Below, piece by piece: positions 10,219 to 16,675 of a stretch of 64,000 nucleotides of DNA. Position 1 is the first letter of the stretch; each line of letters begins with the position of its first letter. The DNA lies in assembly GCF_017873175.1 (NCBI RefSeq), contig NZ_JAGGJW010000022.1, positions 1-64,000 of the forward strand, read 5' to 3'. The stretch comes from Neorhizobium petrolearium (GTDB lineage Bacteria; Pseudomonadota; Alphaproteobacteria; Rhizobiales; Rhizobiaceae). Both the position numbers and the translations under genes were made by a program. The notes under the pieces are model-generated. The model was not told the origin of the DNA. It searched no databases and was given only the letters and a program-made list of their open reading frames with translations.

Positions 10219-10646
10219 CCGGGCCGACGAAACGCGGGCACAATGGCGGGCCGCCGCTCGACGAACCCGTCGACCGGCGCTCCGGCCAGTGCAAGCACTG
10301 CATCCACTGGGACGCGCCGCCGGAAAACGAACAGCGCGCCTATGAATGGTTCCGTCTCGGCCTTTCTCGGCGCCGCGTGAAGCGCCCGTCCGGCACCTGC
10401 GATCGCGTGCTTCTTCCCGGTCGCAAAAGCACCGTATTCTCGGCCACCTCGGCCGAGTTCGGATGCCTCAACTTCGAGGCGAAGCCGCCCCCCGTCCGCT
10501 CGACCGGGGGCGGATTCGTCACGATCTGGAGGAACGGCCGCATCGCCTGGCAGGGGTCGGAGGAGAACATCCCGCCGCGCTTCCTTCTGGACATGCTCGA
10601 TCCCGGCCCGTCTGACGACGGAAGGCAGCGTGATGATGCCTCCTGA
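10215..10646 (+). CDS. Hypothetical Cys-containing protein of the ardC operon
   Basis: A 143-residue protein, ATGA-coupled to the gene before it. It opens with KRGHNGGPPLDEP, a stretch seen in many short ICE and phage proteins of this group. CKHCIHW follows, with further Cys (GTCDRV, FGCLNF), giving four Cys that could bind a metal ion. No function is known. Confidence 0.75.
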   Translation: MTGPTKRGHNGGPPLDEPVDRRSGQCKHCIHWDAPPENEQRAYEWFRLGLSRRRVKRPSGTCDRVLLPGRKSTVFSATSAEFGCLNFEAKPPPVRSTGGGFVTIWRNGRIAWQGSEENIPPRFLLDMLDPGPSDDGRQRDDAS

Positions 10647-10974
10647 TCGTCTGCGCTCGATGTTGGCGCGCATGGAGGACGCGCTTGCGGATACGCGGCG
10701 CAATCTCGCCCTTGCCGAACGCGCACTCAGCAATCGCGCCGAGGGCGAGACGATCCGTCTTCGTCCGAAATCCCGGCACTACCATCGGCGCATGAGCCGG
10801 TGGACCGGAGCGGACGAGGCGGAATATCAGCGCGTGCTCGATCGCCTCCTGTTGGATGCGGGGCCGGATCTCGACCGGCTTCGACGCAAGATCGACCGGC
10901 AGGAGGCGGCGATCATGGCGCTGCGCCGGAAATACCGGGTGAACGCGGAGCGACCGCAGCGCTTCGACTGGTAG
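10633..10974 (+). CDS. Hypothetical coiled-coil protein
   Basis: A basic, helical protein of about 113 residues with two coiled-coil stretches (RLRSMLARMEDALADTRRNL and DLDRLRRKIDRQEAAIMALR). It overlaps the previous gene by 14 bases in another frame. GGAAGG at 10620-10625 best fits ATG 10633; GTG 10630 and ATG 10636 are alternatives. Last gene of the ardC transcript; function unknown. Confidence 0.68.
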   Translation: MMPPDRLRSMLARMEDALADTRRNLALAERALSNRAEGETIRLRPKSRHYHRRMSRWTGADEAEYQRVLDRLLLDAGPDLDRLRRKIDRQEAAIMALRRKYRVNAERPQRFDW

Positions 10975-10995
10975 TGTCGCGCCCTTGGCCCGGTC

Positions 10996-11070
10996 GAGAG
11001 TGAGAGAGGGGCTGGTGATTTCGTGACGGGTTGGAAGGTCGAGAGAGGGTCTCGGCCGCCCGTCACGGAG
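10996..11070 (+). promoter_or_regulatory. Structured leader, family A copy 2 (parB-like)
   Basis: AGAGTGAGAG box, then CGTGACGGG (11022-11030) perfectly complementary to CCCGTCACG (11059-11067). An inner stem GGTCGAGA (11037-11044) pairs with TCTCGGCC (11050-11057). The outer arm runs into the CGGAG ribosome site of the ParB-like gene. This is the cleanest copy of the family. Confidence 0.8.
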
Positions 11071-11078
11071 AAACCACC

Positions 11079-13235
11079 ATGGCCAAAGCTGCCAGGAAGT
11101 CGAAGAAGCCCACCGTTGCGATGATCGTCTTCTCGCGCTCGCGTGACATTCCCTTCAATCGCATCCGCCTCTCGGACAGCAACGTCCGCGAAACCGACGT
11201 CGAGGCTGGTCTCGACGATCTCACCCATGACATCGACCGGCGAGAAGACATCGTGCAGGGCATCAATGTCCGCGCCATCCTCGATGCCGACGGCAACGAG
11301 ACCGGAGATTTCGAAACCCCGGCCGGCGGTCGCCGCTTCCGGGCGATCGCCCGTCTGGTCGAAGCCGGGCGTTTCCCTGCCGATGGCCTCGTTCCCTGCC
11401 TCGTCAAGAAGGCCGACGCCAAGACCTCGGCCGTCGACGACTCGCTCGCGGAGAACATGCTGCGGCTCGGCCTGCATCCGCTCGACCAGTTCCGCGCGTT
11501 CAAGCGCATGTTCGACGAGGGCATGACGAAGGAGGAGATCGCCGACGCCTATCGCACCACGCCGCGCTACATCACGCAGCGTATGCGCCTGGCTTCGGTC
11601 TCGCCGGCACTTCTGGAAGTCTATGCGCGCAACGGCATGCCGCTGGCGATGCTGGAAGCGTTCACCGTCAATCCCGACCATGCCCGCCAGGAACAGGTCT
11701 GGGAGGCCGTGCAGCGCTCCTACAATGTCCAGCCCTGGCAGATCCGCCAGCTCCTCACCGAGACCACCGTTCCAACCGACGACAAGCGCGTGCGCTTCGT
11801 CGGCGTGGAAGCCTATGAGCAGGCAGGCGGCACGATGCTGCGCGATCTCTTCTCCGAGAATGACGGCGGCTGGCTTGAGGATGTGGGGCTTCTTGACCGT
11901 CTGGTCTCGGAAAAGCTGAAGGCGATCGCCGATGACGTAGCGGCCGAAGGCTGGAAATGGATCGCTGTCGAAACCAGCCATCCCTACGGATACGACAACG
12001 GCCTTCGTGAAATCACCGGCAGCTTCGCCGATCTCACCGATGAGGAGCGCGCCGCGCGCGATGTACTTCGCAACGAGTACGACGATCTCGAATCGGAATA
12101 TTCCGAGCACGACGAACTGCCCGAGGAGATTGATCGGCGTCTCGGCGAGATCGAGGCCGCTCTGGAGGACTTCGAACAGCGCCCCGTCATCTATGATCCT
12201 GCCGAGATCGCCCGCGCGGGCGTCTTCATCAGCATCGACCGTGACGGCGAACCTGTCATCGAGCGCGGCTATGTCCGGCCCGAGGACGAGCCGGTGGCCG
12301 ATACCGAGGACGGCGAGAACGAAAACGCCGTCGCCGCCGCCGGAAATGACGGTGACGTGCAGCGCGCCGTCATCACCATCGGCGGCCAACCCGTCGAAAC
12401 TGAAGACGACGATGACGATGATGCCGTCAAGCCGCTGCCGGAACGGCTCGTCGTCGAACTGACCGCCCACCGCACCCTCGCGCTTCAGGAAGCGCTTGCT
12501 GCTAGTCCCCATGTCGCGATGACGGCGCTTCTGCATCGCTTGGTGACGGAGCGCTATCATTACTCCGCGCCGACCGGATGCCTGGAGGTCTTCGTCCGCC
12601 AGAAGCTCTCCTGGACGCAGGGCACCGATCTCGGCGACAGCCCTTCCGCCAAGGCGATCCGTGAACGCAACAATGCCTGGAAGTCGGACCTCCCGTCCGA
12701 CGAAGCGGCGCTCTGGGACTGGATCGCTGCGCTTGACGAGGCGAGCCGCATGGCGCTTCTCGCCCATTGCGTCAGCTATGGCATCAACGCGCTCTACGAG
12801 CGGCCGAATATCCATAGCGCCTCCGGCATCTCGCAACATGGTCTTGATCGTCGCCTCGCCGGGGCCGACCGGATCGCACGCGCCACCGGCCTGGACATGG
12901 TTCTCGATGCGGGATGGCGGCCCACGATCGAGAACTATCTGGGTCGTGTGACCAAGACCCAGATCCTCGCTGCGGTACGCGAGGGCGCTGGCGAACGGGC
13001 GGCCCAGCTCATCGACCATCTGAAAAAGGGCGACATGGCCAAGGAAGCCGAACGTCTCCTGGCCGACACCGGCTGGCTGCCCGAACCGCTGCGCCTCGTC
13101 GATCTCGACGGTGACGCTACCGACACCGATGGCGAGGTCGAAGCATTGCCCGACTTCCTCGCCGGTGACAGCGACGACGAGGAAGCCGCGGCTGAAGACG
13201 AAGAAGACCGGCAGCATCTCGTCGCTGCGGAATGA
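11079..13235 (+). CDS. ParB/Srx-domain partition-like protein
   Basis: A 718-residue ParB-related protein. The ParB/sulfiredoxin-like N-terminal domain (about 20-130) has NVRETDVEAGLDDLTHDI, GGRRFRAIARL and DDSLAENMLRL. A helix-turn-helix follows (KEEIADAYRTTPRYITQRM), and then a long acidic C-terminal half with DDDDDD and EDEED runs. Large ParB proteins of this kind are typical of ICEs and plasmids of alphaproteobacteria and are thought to act in DNA binding rather than in simple ParABS partition. No ParA lies beside it; the ParA is at 28420. ATG 11079 is preferred to an upstream in-frame ATG because CGGAG precedes it and the leader RNA ends there. Confidence 0.88.
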   Translation: MAKAARKSKKPTVAMIVFSRSRDIPFNRIRLSDSNVRETDVEAGLDDLTHDIDRREDIVQGINVRAILDADGNETGDFETPAGGRRFRAIARLVEAGRFPADGLVPCLVKKADAKTSAVDDSLAENMLRLGLHPLDQFRAFKRMFDEGMTKEEIADAYRTTPRYITQRMRLASVSPALLEVYARNGMPLAMLEAFTVNPDHARQEQVWEAVQRSYNVQPWQIRQLLTETTVPTDDKRVRFVGVEAYEQAGGTMLRDLFSENDGGWLEDVGLLDRLVSEKLKAIADDVAAEGWKWIAVETSHPYGYDNGLREITGSFADLTDEERAARDVLRNEYDDLESEYSEHDELPEEIDRRLGEIEAALEDFEQRPVIYDPAEIARAGVFISIDRDGEPVIERGYVRPEDEPVADTEDGENENAVAAAGNDGDVQRAVITIGGQPVETEDDDDDDAVKPLPERLVVELTAHRTLALQEALAASPHVAMTALLHRLVTERYHYSAPTGCLEVFVRQKLSWTQGTDLGDSPSAKAIRERNNAWKSDLPSDEAALWDWIAALDEASRMALLAHCVSYGINALYERPNIHSASGISQHGLDRRLAGADRIARATGLDMVLDAGWRPTIENYLGRVTKTQILAAVREGAGERAAQLIDHLKKGDMAKEAERLLADTGWLPEPLRLVDLDGDATDTDGEVEALPDFLAGDSDDEEAAAEDEEDRQHLVAAE

Positions 13236-13239
13236 CCTC

Positions 13240-13267
13240 ATATGGGGCGGCGCAGGCCGCCCCATAT
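13240..13267 (+). terminator. Strong hairpin after the ParB-like gene
   Basis: A perfect 12-bp stem (13240-13251 with 13256-13267) and a GCAG loop, starting 5 bases after the parB-like stop. It lacks a long T run, but a second hairpin with T6 follows, so the pair probably ends most transcription. Confidence 0.65.
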
Positions 13268-13280
13268 CGTTCTTCAATTC

Positions 13281-13307
13281 GCCCGGCCATCGCGCCGGGC
13301 ATTTTTT
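13281..13307 (+). terminator. Rho-independent terminator/attenuator before a small gene
   Basis: GCCCGGC (13281-13287) pairs with GCCGGGC (13294-13300), followed by A and T6. The next gene's GGAGG begins 2 bases later, which leaves no room for a promoter, so that gene is expressed only by readthrough. Related hairpins precede two more genes (14941 and 15426), suggesting attenuation rather than a simple operon end. Confidence 0.75.
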
Positions 13308-13319
13308 ATGGAGGCCGTT

Positions 13320-13619
13320 ATGGCTGATCACATCGACTTCATCTTTCGGGTCGACCGCGAAAATTCTCCGGCCGAGCGGTCGCTGCCCTGGGAGGAGACG
13401 CGCGACGGGATCAGCGTCGTCGTCGAACCCAAGCCGCATTGGGCCGAGGACTTGCGGGCCTTCCGTCTCGATGCCCGCGAATATTGCTACTATGCAGACT
13501 GGAGCCGGTGCGGTGCGCGCGCCCGGTTCTATGGCCATATCGATACCTGTGGCGACGACCTGCTTCTAAAGGCCCGCGTCCTGATAGTCCGCGAGATCGC
13601 CGAGGGGAATTGGAGCTGA
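13320..13619 (+). CDS. Small hypothetical protein
   Basis: A 99-residue protein with an aromatic-rich middle (AREYCYYADWSRCGARARFYGH), not recognised. ATG 13320 sits 5 bases after GGAGG; an in-frame ATG at 13308 overlaps the terminator T run and is less likely. It lies directly behind an attenuator-like hairpin after the ParB-like gene. Confidence 0.7.
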   Translation: MADHIDFIFRVDRENSPAERSLPWEETRDGISVVVEPKPHWAEDLRAFRLDAREYCYYADWSRCGARARFYGHIDTCGDDLLLKARVLIVREIAEGNWS

Positions 13620-13947
13620 CCGTCATCCCGGTCGAGTTTCGGTTTCGCCAGCATCCGCCATTCTTGCGATATCGTGTGGGGCTGGTTTCCGTCCCCGGCC
13701 AAAAATATCGATCCGGTTGAGACCGGCATGAAGGAGTGGCTGGCCGGCACGGCACCTGCGATGGGATTTCGGCATCCTGTCAGAGGCAGAACACCATCCC
13801 CGCTTCCATTCGCTGACCTTGGTCTGAGCCGTCTCCTTGTCAATCAACCCACCAGGGGTCGGCTTACGCGAGCGTGCCGCCCTCGCGGATTCGGGACATG
13901 CCCGAACGCGCGAGGGTGATTGCAGATCCGTTCAGACGCTTCGGGCG
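13620..13947. other. Non-coding stretch with a composite hairpin
   Basis: No convincing gene. Near its end a two-part hairpin is present: outer arms CCCTCGCG (13880-13887) and CGCGAGGG (13909-13916), and inner arms TTCGGG/CCCGAA (13890-13895 and 13901-13906). The same outer arms recur at 22301-22320, upstream of the DUF2493 gene. It is probably the 5' part of the leader of the 54-residue gene. Confidence 0.5.
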
Positions 13948-13987
13948 CCTGTCGCGCGGGGGATGGTCCCCCGCCTCCAGAGACAGG
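13948..13987 (+). promoter_or_regulatory. Leader hairpin enclosing the ribosome site, family B copy 1
   Basis: GCGGGGGA/TCCCCCGC (13956-13963 and 13967-13974) form a tight hairpin with a TGG loop. It is enclosed by CCTGTC (13948-13953) pairing with GACAGG (13982-13987). The outer 3' arm holds part of the CAGGAG ribosome site of the next gene, so folding should reduce its translation. Hairpins with an ATGG loop also precede the DUF2493 gene and ssb. Confidence 0.6.
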
Positions 13988-13998
13988 AGCCGGAATCC

Positions 13999-14163
13999 AT
14001 GTCCTACGCAGATGCCACCGCCTTCGCCGCCAGCCTCGCCACCACGCTGATGGTCTCGATCATCGTGTTTCAGGCCGGAGACGGAACCCACGGCGCCATG
14101 CCCGCCGACGAATTCGACGGCGACGACGAGATGGTGAAACTGGAACTCGACCCATGGAGCTGA
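13999..14163 (+). CDS. 54-residue hypothetical membrane peptide
   Basis: A 54-residue protein with one probable membrane helix (AASLATTLMVSIIVFQA) and an acidic C-terminal tail (DEFDGDDEMVKLELD). CAGGAG lies upstream of ATG 13999, so this internal start is preferred over a longer frame that would read through the leader hairpins. Function unknown. Confidence 0.68.
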   Translation: MSYADATAFAASLATTLMVSIIVFQAGDGTHGAMPADEFDGDDEMVKLELDPWS

Positions 14164-14217
14164 GGCGCGCGAGCGCCTCATTCCCGACGGCCCGGAACGC
14201 TCAGGAGGCGTCCGGGC
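14161..14217 (+). terminator. Two hairpins after the 54-residue gene
   Basis: TGAGGCGC (14161-14168) pairs with GCGCCTCA (14173-14180) around a GCGA loop; the gene's TGA stop is its first three bases. A second hairpin follows (GGCCCGGA with TCCGGGCC, about 14187-14217). There are no long T runs, so termination strength is uncertain. Confidence 0.5.
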
Positions 14218-14280
14218 CTTCCGCCTTGCGATGGTCGGCCCATCGCCGGAAACAGCGCCGAGGCGGACGCCTTCGGCAAG

Positions 14281-14352
14281 AGAGGGAGAGGTCGGGCCTT
14301 TGGCCGTGACGGGTTAGATGCTGAGAGAAAGGCTCTCGCGCCCGTCGCGGAG
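14281..14352 (+). promoter_or_regulatory. Structured leader, family A copy 3
   Basis: An AGAGGGAGAG box, then CCGTGACGGG (14304-14313) pairing with CCCGTCGCGG (14341-14350), with an inner GAGAG/CTCTC stem (14323-14327 and 14333-14337). The 3' arm overlaps the GGAG ribosome site (14349-14352). The arms match copy 1 exactly, while the inner stem differs in sequence but not in pairing. Confidence 0.75.
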
Positions 14353-14360
14353 CGATCCCG

Positions 14361-14918
14361 ATGACCCATGCCAGCCAATCCAACTGCGCCCCGATCGGGC
14401 GGATTCTCGCCGATCGGGTGCTGCCCGAATTTCAGCGGACGCAGAAGTTGCCGCTGCGTATCTCCTGCCTCGGCACAGTCAGCTATGCCGGGGCCACCGA
14501 TGCCGATTACCGCGACCGCAGCGTCTCGCTTGGCGAGGCTGAATCGCCGGAAGCCGCCATCGCTCTTGCCGCGCTCCGCGTCTCGCGCGGCGACGTTGGC
14601 CCCTGCGAGGACACCGGGTTGCGCTTCGAGCCACGTCTGATCGTCATTCAGGACAGCGCGCTCGGCCTGGTTCTCGCCGGTGAAATCCGTGCCGGGATCA
14701 TCCTCTGGCAGCAGCCGGTGGCCAACGACAGCGAGGCCCGCCGCATCGTCATCGAAGCCAGCCGAAAGCGCGGCATGGCCTTCGCTGCCTCCGGCCGACG
14801 CGATCATACGGCGGCCCGCGTCTTGCGATTCGGGGCGGCGTTGCTGGAAGCGCGGCTGGTCGATCCGCTTTGGCGCGAGACCGCCGCAGAGCTGCTCCGG
14901 CTGCCGCAGGCGGCCTGA
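14361..14918 (+). CDS. Hypothetical protein (185 residues)
   Basis: A protein of unknown function behind a family A leader. It looks globular, with alternating strands and helices (LRISCLGTVSYAG, LRFEPRLIVIQDSALGLVLAGEI, EARRIVIEASRKRGMAF). ATG 14361 follows GGAG by eight bases. Sharing the leader with ardC, the ParB-like protein and the helicase implies common regulation and hence a role in early ICE establishment, by inference. Confidence 0.7.
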   Translation: MTHASQSNCAPIGRILADRVLPEFQRTQKLPLRISCLGTVSYAGATDADYRDRSVSLGEAESPEAAIALAALRVSRGDVGPCEDTGLRFEPRLIVIQDSALGLVLAGEIRAGIILWQQPVANDSEARRIVIEASRKRGMAFAASGRRDHTAARVLRFGAALLEARLVDPLWRETAAELLRLPQAA

Positions 14919-14934
14919 TCCCATTCCCTTTCTT

Positions 14935-14976
14935 CAGTCAGCCCGGCCTCGCGCCGAGCCTTGCCGTTTCAGGAGG
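14935..14976 (+). promoter_or_regulatory. Attenuator-like leader repeat, copy 2
   Basis: GCCCGGC (14941-14947) faces GCCGAGC (14953-14959) with one A-C mismatch, then TTGCCGTTTC and the AGGAGG ribosome site. About 43 bases are shared with the leader at 15419-15460, with few differences. Confidence 0.55.
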
Positions 14977-14981
14977 CTTAC

Positions 14982-15401
14982 ATGCCCGACTACACCATCG
15001 AGAGCCGATACCATGTGCCGGCCTACCGGCTTCGCACCTATTCCGCCGATACCATCGCGGAAGCTTGCCGCCTTGCCATCGATGACAACGACTGGGATGG
15101 CGAAAAGCTGAGCTACGAGAGTGCTGGCGAGACCTTCATTGCCGGCATTTGGAAAGCCCCCGATACGGCCAGTGCCGGGCCGCCTATTCCGATTCCCTCG
15201 CAGTTCGGTGAAACGATCCAGCGCAAGGCGCAGCACTTCGAAATCCTGCTTGGCCTTCTGAAGCTGCTGCTCGCGGATGTTCAGAGCGCGCGGCCGCCTT
15301 TGGACGAATGGGTCGGCCGCGCTGCCTGGGCTGTCGCACGCGGAGAGGCGATCATTGCCGGCGCTCGCGATCCTGACGGCCAACACGCGCCAGCGGCCTG
15401 A
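14982..15401 (+). CDS. Hypothetical protein (139 residues)
   Basis: Unknown protein. The N-terminal stretch YRLRTYSADTIAEACRLAID and DDNDWDGEKLSYESAGE resembles short plasmid and phage proteins that carry a small alpha/beta module. The C-terminal half is helical (FEILLGLLKLLLADVQS). AGGAGG lies upstream of ATG 14982. It is preceded by an attenuator-like hairpin. Confidence 0.7.
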   Translation: MPDYTIESRYHVPAYRLRTYSADTIAEACRLAIDDNDWDGEKLSYESAGETFIAGIWKAPDTASAGPPIPIPSQFGETIQRKAQHFEILLGLLKLLLADVQSARPPLDEWVGRAAWAVARGEAIIAGARDPDGQHAPAA

Positions 15402-15418
15402 CCCGATCACCCAAGTCC

Positions 15419-15460
15419 TTCAATCAGCCCGGTCTCGCGCCGGGCTTTGTCGTTTCAGGA
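15419..15460 (+). promoter_or_regulatory. Attenuator-like leader repeat, copy 3
   Basis: AGCCCGG (15426-15432) pairs perfectly with CCGGGCT (15440-15446) around a TCTCGCG loop, followed by TTGTCGTTTC and the AGGAG ribosome site of the next gene. It is a near copy of the leader at 14935-14976. Confidence 0.6.
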
Positions 15461-15467
15461 GACTGAC

Positions 15468-15884
15468 ATGGCTGAATACTTCACACATTTTTCCTGCCTG
15501 CTCGATGTGGGGACGCCCGACAACGCCGCTCGCGCCCTCGATCTCTACAATCAGCTTTCCGAAGAAGGCGCTTCGGAAGAGCCGCCGTCCGACGGTTTCC
15601 TCCTGTCGATCCAGCCCGAGCATGGCGGCACCAAACTCTGGATGCGCGATGATGTCACCGGCGATCCGGAGCGCCTGATTCAGTTTGTGAAGCGTTGCGC
15701 CGCCGAATTCGGACTGACCGGCCGCTGGGGGTTTCAGTATGCCAGCGCCTGCTCGAAGCCGCGCGTCGACGGCTTCGGCGGCGGCGCTCATGTGCTTGAT
15801 CTCGCCACCGGGGAAACCGTCGCCTGGACCTATACCGACGGCTGGCTTGCCGAAGTGCTGGATGGAGGTGATCCCGATGCCTGA
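15468..15884 (+). CDS. Hypothetical protein (138 residues)
   Basis: An acidic protein, not recognised. It begins MAEYFTHFSCLLDVGTPDNA and ends LATGETVAWTYTDGWLAEVL. The layout looks like a single small domain. ATG 15468 has AGGAG at the right distance. Its stop overlaps the next gene by eight bases, so the two are coupled. Confidence 0.7.
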   Translation: MAEYFTHFSCLLDVGTPDNAARALDLYNQLSEEGASEEPPSDGFLLSIQPEHGGTKLWMRDDVTGDPERLIQFVKRCAAEFGLTGRWGFQYASACSKPRVDGFGGGAHVLDLATGETVAWTYTDGWLAEVLDGGDPDA

Positions 15885-16521
15885 GATCATCGAAACCACG
15901 GTTTACCGGTCCAACGGGCTTTCCGATGCCGCGAAGGGCAAGGCCCGTGCCTGGTATCGCGAAGGCGGCTTCGACTACGACTGGTACGATTTCGTCTATG
16001 AGGATTTCCAGCGGATCGTGGAAATCCTCGGAATCCGCTTCAAGACCCGCACCGTCCGCCTCATGGGCGGCGGTACACGTCAGGAGCCTCGCATCGCCTT
16101 TACAGGATTCTGGTCCCAGGGCGATGGCGCATCGTTCGAATGCTATTATTCCTACCGGAGGAATGCCTCGGCCGAGATCCGATCCTATGCGCCGCGGGAC
16201 ATCAAGCTGCATGAGATCGCCGATGCGTTGCTGGCGATCCAGCGCCGCAACTTCTATCAGCTTCGCGCCGAGGCCAGCCATCGTGGGCATTACTATCACG
16301 AATATTGCATGTCGATTTCGGTCGAGCGTGACAGCCCCACCTATCAGGACATGACCGCCGACGCCGAGGAGATCGTCATCGAGGCGTTGCGCGATCTCGC
16401 TCGCTGGCTCTATCGCCAGTTGGAGCGCGAATACGAATACCTTTCCTCGGACTTGGCGATCGATGAGACGATCATCGCCAATGAATACACCTTTACCGAA
16501 ACAGGCCGCAGGTTCGGCTGA
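15877..16521 (+). CDS. Hypothetical protein of phage/plasmid antitoxin-like family
   Basis: A 214-residue protein with the N-terminal signature ETTVYRSNGLSDAAKGKARA and WYREGGFDYDWYDFVYEDF. I associate this with a family of phage and plasmid proteins often labelled, without good evidence, as antitoxins of a stability system. GGAGGTG precedes ATG 15877. A clear terminator follows it. I do not assign a function. Confidence 0.7.
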   Translation: MPEIIETTVYRSNGLSDAAKGKARAWYREGGFDYDWYDFVYEDFQRIVEILGIRFKTRTVRLMGGGTRQEPRIAFTGFWSQGDGASFECYYSYRRNASAEIRSYAPRDIKLHEIADALLAIQRRNFYQLRAEASHRGHYYHEYCMSISVERDSPTYQDMTADAEEIVIEALRDLARWLYRQLEREYEYLSSDLAIDETIIANEYTFTETGRRFG

Positions 16522-16529
16522 TTCACACA

Positions 16530-16563
16530 AGCGCCCCGCCTGAAGGCAGTGGCGCTTTTTTTT
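16530..16563 (+). terminator. Rho-independent terminator
   Basis: AGCGCC (16530-16535) pairs with GGCGCT (16551-16556), with an inner GCC/GGC, followed by a run of eight T. It closes the transcript of the small unknown genes before the helicase leader. Confidence 0.88.
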
Positions 16564-16581
16564 GCTACGGAACGTACTTTT

Positions 16582-16666
16582 AGAGGGAGAGGAAGGCCGG
16601 GACGGGTTCGAGCCTGTGCGGTCGAGAGAGCGCTGCGCGGGTTTGGTTCTGTCCCGCTCCTCCGAG
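16582..16666 (+). promoter_or_regulatory. Structured leader, family A copy 4 (helicase)
   Basis: An AGAGGGAGAGG box, then CGGGACGG (16598-16605) pairing with CTGTCCCG (16649-16656) with one G-U pair. The GACGGGTT core is kept. The arms differ from copies 1-3 on both sides, so the pairing is preserved by compensating changes. Here the ribosome site lies about 10 bases beyond the stem. Confidence 0.6.
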
Positions 16667-16675
16667 GTTTCTCCC

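Noticed and set aside
10827..13538. A 900-codon open frame on the minus strand across the ParB-like gene
   Set aside because: It is antisense to a well-supported gene with clear ParB motifs and arises from GC-rich codon bias; no family features are seen in it.
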